Below are positions 37,433 to 44,789 of a DNA stretch of 64,000 bases, one piece after another; position 1 is the first letter of the stretch, and the number at the start of each line of letters is the position of its first letter. The notes below the pieces were generated by a model. That model did no database searches. It was not told where the DNA came from and saw only the letters and a program-made list of their open reading frames with translations. The DNA is from JASEHD01 sp964471945. GTDB lineage: Bacteria > Bacteroidota > Ignavibacteria > UBA10030 > SZUA-254. The position numbers and the translations under genes were made by a program. The stretch spans positions 1 to 64,000 of the forward strand of contig CAYYIJ010000001.1 of assembly GCA_964471945.1 (NCBI GenBank), written 5' to 3'.

Positions 37433-39142
37433 TTACGCTTTCATTCTCATACCTTTTTCCTCGTAGCTGAAAATCCAGCCGACGAGCTTGCCGGGATCAA
37501 TCTCTTTAAAGTTATTCCAGTAAGCGGAAGTGTGCATAAAGCGTGAGCTTGTGTCTTTTGCTGTTACTTTCTCAACTGTATAAATAATCTCTTTGAAGCG
37601 TCTCTTCCATAACTCCATGTTAGAAGCACGTAAATCTATCCAGCCATCGTGTGCCCAGAGATTTATATTTTTTGGTGTTATGAGAAATTCGTTCTCGCCT
37701 CTAAATGGCGGTATCTTTATTTCATTACCTCGCAGTAATGTTTTCCCATCGGGCATCAAGATGGGAATACCGATAGAGATAATTTGTGACCTTAACTGTT
37801 GGTTGGTTTCAATTATTCTACTCAGTGTTGCAGAAAGTTTGGAAGCACTTACTTTAAGAACCGATTGCATTGTCTTACAAGCAAGCTTTAGCAGATGTGC
37901 TTCATACAAAAGCTTAGAAAGTCGAGGCGGACCTAACATCTCAAACGCAACGCTATCGATTTTATATTTCTTCTCTAATTTTTCAATCTCATCTTTTGCA
38001 TTCTGGTATAAGTAACCAGCGCGGTATGTCGGTCCGAGTGTAGCGTTATCGAGTGCATTGATTATGTCGCAGCCCGTATTGCCGCCTTTGATTTCATAGA
38101 TAACGTCATCAGCGATTTCTTCCGGCGTTACAAATTCCATTTGTCCCGGTGTAGTGATTGCCTCGAACTCGCCTCGTGAGAATAATCCATTCTCACCTGT
38201 ATCTATGAAAACTGATTTTAAAGTTTTGTTAGTTGGTTTTGCAAAGCCACCCATTTTAATTTTGAGTGTGTCAGATAGTTTTAATGCTTCGGATGGAGGA
38301 CAATCGAACAATTGAATTGGCTTGCCGCGTTTTTTAATTTCTCCATAAGCGACTTTCTTCCATGCAATAGCGGCAGTCGGTTTTATCTCTTTAGTGATTG
38401 GGGCATCGGGCGTGCGACCCATTAACCAAAGAAGTAATGTATGAGCACCAGCGACAGAAGATTTGCTGAGAAGAACTCGTGATGGTCGTTCTTCGCTGTG
38501 TGTGTAAGGAATATTCAATCCCATTCCGCCAGTTCCGCTCGTTCCAATCTTTATGTAGGTTGAAGTCTTCGAGAGGTGCATAGATTTATATAAAATCTGT
38601 ACATGACGAATTAGCTGAGGGACATAAAGTGTACAAAGTAATCGTTCGGTAGCTTCGATAACGTCATCGTGTTTTGAATTGAGTTTAGACCTCCGTATCT
38701 GGTTGATTACATTTCTACCTGTTTGAAATAGGTCTTGATATGCAATAGCAGTTGCTGAGTTGATGCAATCTATGATAACATCGGGTTTGAATTTATTTAT
38801 GACCTGAAAAACTGAGGAGCGTTTAAGCACATTATCAGTCAGCTCATCAAAAATATCATCGATGAACATGTTCCTTCTTTTAGGGTTATTGAGTATATCT
38901 TCTCTTTGCATGTCCTTGAATTCATGACAAACAAAAATATTTCCCCACCATGGGATAAAGAAATTTTTCCCGACACGTGGAAATTCTTTTCGTAAATCCT
39001 TAACTGCATCTTCAGCTTCATGTTTAAGTAATGAGGAAACAATAATTCGCTTGGGTTGCTCGATCATCAATTTTCTGCAAATTGCTGACCCTACAAGTCC
39101 CCAACCGCCGAGAACTAATACTGTTTTTCCTTTAATGTCCAT
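37433..39142 (-). CDS. Large NAD(P)-dependent epimerase/dehydrogenase-like protein
   Basis: A 569-residue protein with an N-terminal Rossmann fold ('KTVLVLGGWGLVGSAICRKL'; GxxGxxG-like pattern) and 'KPDVIIDCINSATAIAYQDL', as in extended short-chain dehydrogenases. It is far longer than usual (about 300), and the C-terminal 250 residues are not recognised. The substrate is unknown. The gene's last 77 bases recur at 36772-36848 beyond the BrnTA module. It ends directly at that module and lies one base downstream of the YbjQ gene. Confidence 0.7.
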   Translation of the reverse strand: MDIKGKTVLVLGGWGLVGSAICRKLMIEQPKRIIVSSLLKHEAEDAVKDLRKEFPRVGKNFFIPWWGNIFVCHEFKDMQREDILNNPKRRNMFIDDIFDELTDNVLKRSSVFQVINKFKPDVIIDCINSATAIAYQDLFQTGRNVINQIRRSKLNSKHDDVIEATERLLCTLYVPQLIRHVQILYKSMHLSKTSTYIKIGTSGTGGMGLNIPYTHSEERPSRVLLSKSSVAGAHTLLLWLMGRTPDAPITKEIKPTAAIAWKKVAYGEIKKRGKPIQLFDCPPSEALKLSDTLKIKMGGFAKPTNKTLKSVFIDTGENGLFSRGEFEAITTPGQMEFVTPEEIADDVIYEIKGGNTGCDIINALDNATLGPTYRAGYLYQNAKDEIEKLEKKYKIDSVAFEMLGPPRLSKLLYEAHLLKLACKTMQSVLKVSASKLSATLSRIIETNQQLRSQIISIGIPILMPDGKTLLRGNEIKIPPFRGENEFLITPKNINLWAHDGWIDLRASNMELWKRRFKEIIYTVEKVTAKDTSSRFMHTSAYWNNFKEIDPGKLVGWIFSYEEKGMRMKA

Positions 39143-39143
39143 G

Positions 39144-39473
39144 TTAAATCCTTTCTACTTTTACCGCTGTACCGTAAGCAAGTACTTCGGTAACAGCTGC
39201 AGCTACTTCGTTGGCATCATAACGCATGCCTATTATTGCATTTGCTCCAATTTGTTCAGCATGTTGAATCATGATCTCGTATGCTTCTTGTCTTGCCTTC
39301 TCGCAAAGCTCTTGATATAAAGATATATTACCACCAAAAAGAATCTGAATTCCAGCGCCGATATTTCCAATTAATGATCTTGATCTTACTGTGATGCCAC
39401 GAACAAGTCCAAAGGTTTTTGTGACCTTATATCCATCGAGTTGGAAGGCAGTTGTGACGAGTGAATGGTCCAT
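39144..39473 (-). CDS. YbjQ/UPF0145-family protein
   Basis: A 109-residue member of the YbjQ (UPF0145, 'heavy-metal-binding domain') family. The typical 'GLVRGITVRSRS' and 'GANAIIGMRYDANEV' segments are present. Members form pentameric rings; the function is unsettled. The gene is one base from the downstream Rossmann-protein start and 10 bp from the upstream lipoprotein, suggesting one transcript. Confidence 0.88.
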   Translation of the reverse strand: MDHSLVTTAFQLDGYKVTKTFGLVRGITVRSRSLIGNIGAGIQILFGGNISLYQELCEKARQEAYEIMIQHAEQIGANAIIGMRYDANEVAAAVTEVLAYGTAVKVERI

Positions 39474-39483
39474 ATAATTTTCA

Positions 39484-40479
39484 TTATTTTAGTTTAATTG
39501 ATTTAACTATATTTTCAAATGTAGGGAAATATACATCTTTTTGAGGGGTAAAATAATTGATCGTTGTACGTACGACTTTATCATTTTTCACAATGAAATA
39601 TACTCGACTGCTGATATCTTTTCTTGGTGAGTAGTCAGCCCAAAATGAATTCTGATTATCTATTTGTAGTTGACCCGTTGTTTTAGTTCTATATTTATCT
39701 TTATTTTGTTCCCATACTTTCTCAACTGTCAGACCTTTTGCACCGAAGACATCTATATTGATGCTACAATCAAGTCGATCTGCTCTCATACCCATTGCTA
39801 AATCGTTTGCTCCTTTTTTAACAGTAACAAATTCAAGATTATCTGGATAGAGCATTGTGAAATAGTCAGATTTGTATGTTTCCATATTCCCAGAGGGAGT
39901 CCACACATCAGTTTTTTTTACAATAACAACAGGCAACTCGAATGAGTTAATCATTGCTGAAAAAACTTCATTGTGCGCTGTATATTGATCTCCGTAGCCA
40001 AGGCATGTTATTTTGTACATTGCCGTATCGCCAGGGACGTAAAGATCAAAGCCGGTAATTTGTTTTTTTGATGTTACCGGTATACCGAAACGAATATTGC
40101 TCGCCTGCTTGCCAGCAACTGTTTGCTGTTCGTCAGGCATAATCTGGATGTTGTGCCAGGTTTGTTTTAGTTCTTCTTTGCCAGACTGAATAATATCCTC
40201 GGGAGTATTTCCCGTGTATCTAATAACGAGGACAGTTAATTGTGCCCCCTCTTCACCGGTTCGCGGGTCCATAAATTTGTTCATTGCTTCCTGAGACTTT
40301 GCGAAAATTGCTTTACCGGCTTCACCAAAATTTTTCCAGTCTTTGATATACTTTATCTTAAAACCGAATGCCGGATCTCTGTATTCATTCATCTCTCCGA
40401 CTTTAATAGGTTCAATTTTTTTCTCACATCCTACTATGAGAAAAACAGATATGATGCAAAAGTTAAGAAAGAATTTCAT
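39484..40479 (-). CDS. PsbP-like lipoprotein
   Basis: A 331-residue lipoprotein with lipobox LIVGC (Cys18). The mature part has two related halves that each begin with the PsbP/DUF1795-like pattern: 'YRDPAFGFKIKYIKDW' (about residue 33) and 'YKSDYFTMLYPDNLEF' (about 205). Such domains bind small ligands or metals in photosynthetic relatives, but here the role is unknown. It is the first gene of a minus-strand run with ybjQ and the Rossmann protein. Confidence 0.75.
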   Translation of the reverse strand: MKFFLNFCIISVFLIVGCEKKIEPIKVGEMNEYRDPAFGFKIKYIKDWKNFGEAGKAIFAKSQEAMNKFMDPRTGEEGAQLTVLVIRYTGNTPEDIIQSGKEELKQTWHNIQIMPDEQQTVAGKQASNIRFGIPVTSKKQITGFDLYVPGDTAMYKITCLGYGDQYTAHNEVFSAMINSFELPVVIVKKTDVWTPSGNMETYKSDYFTMLYPDNLEFVTVKKGANDLAMGMRADRLDCSINIDVFGAKGLTVEKVWEQNKDKYRTKTTGQLQIDNQNSFWADYSPRKDISSRVYFIVKNDKVVRTTINYFTPQKDVYFPTFENIVKSIKLK

Positions 40480-40558
40480 AAAAATACTCCATTCGAAATT
40501 TATAAAAAGGGTTTAAAATCTTTTAATTGGATTCCCCCAATATAAATAGGGTGGAATC

Positions 40559-41476
40559 ATGATTCAAAGATACAAAAAGTTTTTGAGAGACTCAAATTGT
40601 TCTGTTGACGATCTGTGGTTTGATAATCTGAGTGCCATTTCATATATTTTCAAGGATATGGGTTATAAAAGTGTGAAATCAAAACCGATCGGTGTGTTTG
40701 ATTCGGGAATCGGTGGATTAACAGTCGTTCGTGCGTTAATGAAGCAGTTACCAAACGAGAACATCGTTTATTTTGGTGATACTGCCCGTGTTCCCTACGG
40801 ACCGAAATCTCCGCAAGTTGTTCGTGAATATGCAGCCCAAGATACCGATTTTCTAGTAAAACACGATGTGAAGCTTATCGTTGTTGCCTGTAATACGGTC
40901 TCATCCGTTGCTTTAGAAATTGTACAGAAGCACTGCAGAGTACCCGTAATTGGAGTAATCGTTCCAGGAGCAAAAGCAGCCGTTATTACAACAAAAAAAA
41001 AACGTATTGGTATCATCGGAACTCTCGGTACAATTAACAGCAAAGCATATACGAATGCGTTAAAACAATTAGACCCATCGATTGTTGTAATAAGTCAGCC
41101 CTGTCCTTTATTTGTTCCTCTGGCTGAGGAAGGGTGGATCGATCATAAAGCGACTGAGATAATAGCACGAGAATATCTTTTTCCTTTACGATTGCAGAAG
41201 ATTGATACACTCGTGCTTGGATGCACTCATTATCCAATCTTGGGTAAAAATATTCGTTCGGTTTTCGATGATAATATTTCTTTAATCGATTCTGGTGAGG
41301 CAACGGCTGCCGAAGTCGAAAATATTTTAAATGAACAGAATTTAAGTAATCCAAGTAGAATGAAATCGAATATACAATTTTATGTAAGTGATATCCCACA
41401 CCGATTTGCTGAAGTCGGGGAGAGGTTTCTCGGGCAGAAATTAGGGCGAGTGAGAAGAGCAGAGGGATTTTTTTAA
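40559..41476 (+). CDS. murI: Glutamate racemase
   Basis: A 305-residue enzyme that supplies D-glutamate for peptidoglycan. The catalytic cysteines are in 'VVACNTVSS' and 'LVLGCTHYPIL', and the substrate loops 'DSGIGGLTVVRAL' and 'GDTARVPYG' are intact. The predicted N-terminus has about 33 residues more than usual. An internal ATG at 40658 would give the usual length, but AGGGTGGA just before 40559 favours the longer form. It is divergent from the PsbP-like lipoprotein. Confidence 0.94.
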   Translation: MIQRYKKFLRDSNCSVDDLWFDNLSAISYIFKDMGYKSVKSKPIGVFDSGIGGLTVVRALMKQLPNENIVYFGDTARVPYGPKSPQVVREYAAQDTDFLVKHDVKLIVVACNTVSSVALEIVQKHCRVPVIGVIVPGAKAAVITTKKKRIGIIGTLGTINSKAYTNALKQLDPSIVVISQPCPLFVPLAEEGWIDHKATEIIAREYLFPLRLQKIDTLVLGCTHYPILGKNIRSVFDDNISLIDSGEATAAEVENILNEQNLSNPSRMKSNIQFYVSDIPHRFAEVGERFLGQKLGRVRRAEGFF

Positions 41477-41625
41477 TTTTTTCTTTAACCTTCTAAGGTT
41501 TCTCAATTCATATTAATGAAATGAGTAAAACGAGAAATTGTCAAGTCTTCAAGTGATGAAGAATACATTGGTAAAGCTAAAGTTTGATTAATATTCAAAG
41601 AGATAATTAATCAAATGGTGATGAT

Positions 41626-42204
41626 ATGATGGGAAATAATATGATATTAGCTTTGGGTGCGTTGTTAATTTTTGGGATACTATTGACATCCTCGAACCGA
41701 CTGCTGATTGGTAATGCAAAGATAGCTGATGAGAACGAGTATTATATATCCGCATTATCAGCGGCACAAGCTGTTCTTGATGAAGCTAAAACCAAAGAAT
41801 TCGATCAGCGAACTGTTAATAAATTACAATTAATTCCTGATTCATTAACTGCTGTTTCTTTACTTGGGCGTGAATCAGGAGAAGCAATACCATCTGTCGA
41901 CACATTATCTGCACAAGTGCCATTCACACCCAGTTCTCGTGGTTACCGGTCAATTGTAGTTTTTAACGACATTGATGATTATAACGGATACAATCGCCTT
42001 GTGAATACACCCCGAGCAGAGGGATATAGGATTTTTGTTAGTGTCAATTATGCAGGCGAGATAAATCCTGATTCCATAAAAACAGTAAGAACATTTTGTA
42101 AAAAAATGGATATCAGAGTTACTAGTCCATACTTTGCAAAACGGGAAATGAATGGAATAATCGTGCCTGACACAATTAAACTTTCGTACGCTTTTACTTA
42201 TTAG
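41626..42204 (+). CDS. Pilin-like membrane-anchored protein 1
   Basis: A 192-residue protein with one N-terminal hydrophobic helix ('ILALGALLIFGILLTSS') and a periplasmic domain. No GFTLIE-type prepilin cleavage site precedes the helix. With the next two genes it forms a tight same-strand cluster of single-helix proteins resembling the minor pseudopilins PilV, PilW and PilX in size, order and topology. The function is inferred only from this arrangement; it could belong to a type IV pilus-like or secretion machine. Confidence 0.6.
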   Translation: MMGNNMILALGALLIFGILLTSSNRLLIGNAKIADENEYYISALSAAQAVLDEAKTKEFDQRTVNKLQLIPDSLTAVSLLGRESGEAIPSVDTLSAQVPFTPSSRGYRSIVVFNDIDDYNGYNRLVNTPRAEGYRIFVSVNYAGEINPDSIKTVRTFCKKMDIRVTSPYFAKREMNGIIVPDTIKLSYAFTY

Positions 42205-42211
42205 GTGTGTT

Positions 42212-42796
42212 ATGATTGCTGTCTATGATGTTGTGTGTTCGGTTGTAATTGGTGGTATCATCCTTATGATGCTATTTGTATTCAATGGAAACGTTGCTGA
42301 GAGTGGAGCTTCCCAAACTATTAAGTTAATGACTCAGACAAATCTTACAGCATTCACTGATTTAATGGAATTTGAATTCCGAAAAATGGGATATCGAGTT
42401 AGTAATAATATTATCCTCTTTGCCGACTCACTCAATATTATATTCCGTAGCGATGTAGATAATAATGGAGTTATAGATACAATCCAATATTATCTCGATA
42501 TAATTAATCCCTCTGGATTTGAAAATAAAAATACGCGTATTCTATATCGCAAAATCAACAACGGCACTCCAGAGAAGATTAATCTTGGGATTACTCGATT
42601 TCGAATCAATTACCAGAACAATCAAGGGCAACCATTTACGATTTTTCCGGTACCAACACCTTCACTCATAAAATCACTAACAGTTGCTCTATCCATCGAA
42701 AGTACCGTTCCTTTTATAGAAAGTTCGATGAAATATTTAAAATTTAATCCTGGTGTTTATTGGGAGAGAACTATGAAACCAAAAAATTTAAGATAA
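42212..42796 (+). CDS. Pilin-like membrane-anchored protein 2 (PilW-like)
   Basis: A 194-residue protein with an N-terminal helix ('VVCSVVIGGIILMMLFVF') and a periplasmic domain containing 'TDLMEFEFRKMGYRV' and 'LRIDVDNNG'-like text ('RSDVDNNGVIDTIQYYLD'), as in PilW-type minor pseudopilins. It starts seven bases after the previous stop. No canonical prepilin peptidase motif is visible. Confidence 0.6.
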   Translation: MIAVYDVVCSVVIGGIILMMLFVFNGNVAESGASQTIKLMTQTNLTAFTDLMEFEFRKMGYRVSNNIILFADSLNIIFRSDVDNNGVIDTIQYYLDIINPSGFENKNTRILYRKINNGTPEKINLGITRFRINYQNNQGQPFTIFPVPTPSLIKSLTVALSIESTVPFIESSMKYLKFNPGVYWERTMKPKNLR

Positions 42797-42799
42797 TTT

Positions 42800-43921
42800 A
42801 TGTCTGGACGAGCTATTATACTTGTTGTGGCGGGTATTGTCATCATTACTGGCATCATTCTCCACCGTATTGAAGCTGCGAGTACAAACATCGCAGCAAA
42901 CTTCAACAATTATTTTTTACAGCAATCAGCACGAAATATTGCACAAAGCGGTGTTAATCTTGCTTTACGTAAACTGGGAAACGATAGAACATGGCGGATG
43001 GGATTTCCGTTAACGAATATGCTGAACGGTAAAGTATATGTTAATGTTTTTGATACAATTTTTGCTGGTATTCCGGCTATTGGAATTCGCTCCACAGGTA
43101 TCATGGAACACCGATCATCAATAGAAAAGCAAGAAGTGTCAACAGCGTTTGCATATTTTCCACCCGAATTCGTACCGGCTTTTGCAAAAGGTTTGCTTAC
43201 CCTCAATGCATCCAACCAAGTTAATGGTAACATTACTCTTGATGGGCGAGATCATGACGAATTCGCTCCTCCAAATCAAATTAATCCAGGAAAAGGAACG
43301 TACGGAGCTTGGACGACAGGTGCATCTTTTATTCAGGGGAGTGCTGCAACAAGGATAGGTGGCACTGGTATCGAAGGTATAGATTATATTCCTGCAAATC
43401 CATTTAATCCGGCTGTTGTAGCAACGAATCAGGTGCTTCCTAATGGTTTCCCGAATACTCCAGATAGTGTATTCGGTGGTGCGAGCTCTGGTTTTCCGGA
43501 AGGTACTCTAAAAGCAGTAGCGCAAAGTGGGATTAACGGTAGTCAGTATGTTACAAATCCAGCAAAGTTGACTTTTCCGTTAAGAGGGGTTACATATGTT
43601 GAGATGCCAACAAGTTCACCACAGAATAGGTGGAGTGCAGCGACTCTAAATGGGACTGGAATTCTTATTGTTCATAATAATGCAAAAAATGCTTCTCTCG
43701 ATAATGCAACGGGTAACTTTTCTGGCATTGTAGTGGCAGATGATATCGTTCGTTTCCACGGAAATATGTGGGGAGCAATTATTGGATTAACGAAAAATCC
43801 AACAGGAAATGTACTTGGGAATGGGAATGCATATCTGTCATTCTCTCGAAAAGCAATTTCCCATGCAGTCGGTTTCCTTACAAATGGTACGCAGCTAAAA
43901 GTAATTGCATGGTGGGAATAA
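42800..43921 (+). CDS. Pilin-like membrane-anchored protein 3 (PilX-like)
   Basis: A 373-residue protein with a hydrophobic N-terminus ('AIILVVAGIVIITGIIL') and 'QQSARNIAQSGVNLALRKL', the pattern seen after the helix in PilX-type proteins. The rest is Gly/Asn-rich and probably beta-structured ('IHNNAKNASLDNATGNFSG'-like turns). It is the last gene of the three-gene cluster, three bases after its neighbour. Confidence 0.6.
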   Translation: MSGRAIILVVAGIVIITGIILHRIEAASTNIAANFNNYFLQQSARNIAQSGVNLALRKLGNDRTWRMGFPLTNMLNGKVYVNVFDTIFAGIPAIGIRSTGIMEHRSSIEKQEVSTAFAYFPPEFVPAFAKGLLTLNASNQVNGNITLDGRDHDEFAPPNQINPGKGTYGAWTTGASFIQGSAATRIGGTGIEGIDYIPANPFNPAVVATNQVLPNGFPNTPDSVFGGASSGFPEGTLKAVAQSGINGSQYVTNPAKLTFPLRGVTYVEMPTSSPQNRWSAATLNGTGILIVHNNAKNASLDNATGNFSGIVVADDIVRFHGNMWGAIIGLTKNPTGNVLGNGNAYLSFSRKAISHAVGFLTNGTQLKVIAWWE

Positions 43922-43989
43922 AATCTTTTGGGAGTTGAAAAGATTATTAACTGCTATGAAAATAGGAGCGGAAAACAGAGGTTATGTCC

Positions 43990-44115
43990 TGCGGCTATGC
44001 TCAGCACCCAGCCTTCACGTCATGCTGACATTCTTTTGGTCAGCATCTAAGCCTAGCCAATTGAGGATTGCTCGGTTAAGATTCCGACCAGAAACATGTC
44101 GGAATGACGGGTTTG
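43990..44115. repeat. Two palindromic units in the 43.9-44.3 kb intergenic region
   Basis: ATGCTGAC and GTCAGCAT form an 8-bp stem around 44020-44049; ATTCCGAC and GTCGGAAT form another around 44085-44109. Together with a CCCGC/GCGGG hairpin at 44226-44240 they occupy a region of about 340 bp (43922-44266) with no credible gene. They resemble dispersed REP-like units; copies elsewhere in the genome cannot be checked here. Confidence 0.5.
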
Positions 44116-44266
44116 CAGTATTTTCATTCTCGGTGGTGAACGCCAGTTCATGAACGCTGATGTTACGCAAAAAATAATATTCTAGTTCAAATTCGAAGCC
44201 CTAAATCCGAAACTCGAAGCACCTGCCCGCAGCAGGCGGGAATTCGAATTCAAGAAATACAAAATT

Positions 44267-44380
44267 TTAAAAAACATCGATTATGAGGATTTTGTCCATT
44301 CGTATTTTTCGTCCTAATGCGGTTGAATGCACCTTCATGGCACATCCTATAATTTTTTGTGTAATGTCTTCGTATTTCAT
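44267..44380 (-). pseudogene. Remnant of a GxxExxY-family gene
   Basis: Thirty-seven codons from ATG at 44380 begin 'MKYEDITQKIIGCAMKVHST', the typical N-terminus of GxxExxY proteins. After about residue 22 the similarity is lost ('ALGRKIRMDK...') and a stop follows, so the GxxExxY motif itself is missing. Full-length members have about 120-130 residues. It lies just downstream (minus strand) of the 98-bp repeat array. Confidence 0.72.
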
Positions 44381-44469
44381 ACCATGTTTTTCATGATCAC
44401 TAAATGTCTGAACCTTGATTCACTCGATTCGCTTGATGACCACGATTATGTTAATCCTGGTCATCCTAT

Positions 44470-44690
44470 TAATCCCACAAATCATGGTTCTGACATCTCA
44501 ATGTCTGAACCACGATTCACATGATTGACTTGATTTTCATGTTGAAAACATAATCGAGGTAATCCTTTAATCCCACAAATCATGGTTCTGACATCTCAAT
44601 GTCTGAACCACGATTCACATGATTGACTTGATTTTCATGATGAAAACATAATCGAGGTAATCATTTAATCCCAAAAATCAAGGTTCAGAC
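44470..44690 (-). repeat. 98-bp tandem repeat array with long hairpins (GTCTGAACC ... GGTTCAGAC type)
   Basis: Units begin at 44470 and 44568 (98 bp apart, nearly identical), with a partial third unit at 44666-44690. Each full unit contains a 17-bp imperfect stem (15/17 pairs) with loop CTCA: 44480-44517 and 44578-44615, centred on GGTTCTGACAT and ATGTCTGAACC. Between these, GATT/AATC words recur every 6-8 bases in opposite orientation in the two arms, so a whole unit can also fold on itself. More diverged pieces extend to about 44400. The array begins inside the stop codon of the relic at 44678-44776 and ends next to the GxxExxY remnant. Confidence 0.85.
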
Positions 44691-44776
44691 TTCCCCTCGA
44701 CAATCTTTATTTCATCTTCCGTTAACCCGTACAGCTTGTATACCATCCGGTCGATTTCATTATCCAGCGCCCTCAT
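44678..44776 (-). pseudogene. Relic of the C-terminus of a type IIG (Eco57I-like) enzyme
   Basis: This open frame encodes 'MRALDNEIDRMVYKLYGLTE', then 'DEIKIVEGKSEP' and TGA. 'IDRMVYKLYGLTEDEIKIVEG' (split here) is the typical last helix pair of Eco57I/PglX-like methyltransferases. The intact gene next to it already ends with its own equivalent ('IDDLIFPLYELTDEENNFIKNY'), and the relic is in another frame. It is therefore left over from a second, different gene of this family. Confidence 0.72.
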
Positions 44777-44789
44777 ATTTACAATCAAT

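Noticed and set aside
43905..44153. An 82-codon ORF after the PilX-like gene
   Set aside because: It overlaps the previous gene's end, has no family similarity and runs through palindromic repeats.
44327..44524. A plus-strand ORF through the 98-bp repeats ('LDSLDSLDDHDY')
   Set aside because: It is the translation of the repeat array itself; the minus strand carries the recognisable GxxExxY remnant.
44480..44690. A CRISPR array, because of regularly spaced palindromic repeats
   Set aside because: The whole 98-bp unit repeats, including the part that would be a spacer, and no cas genes are present.
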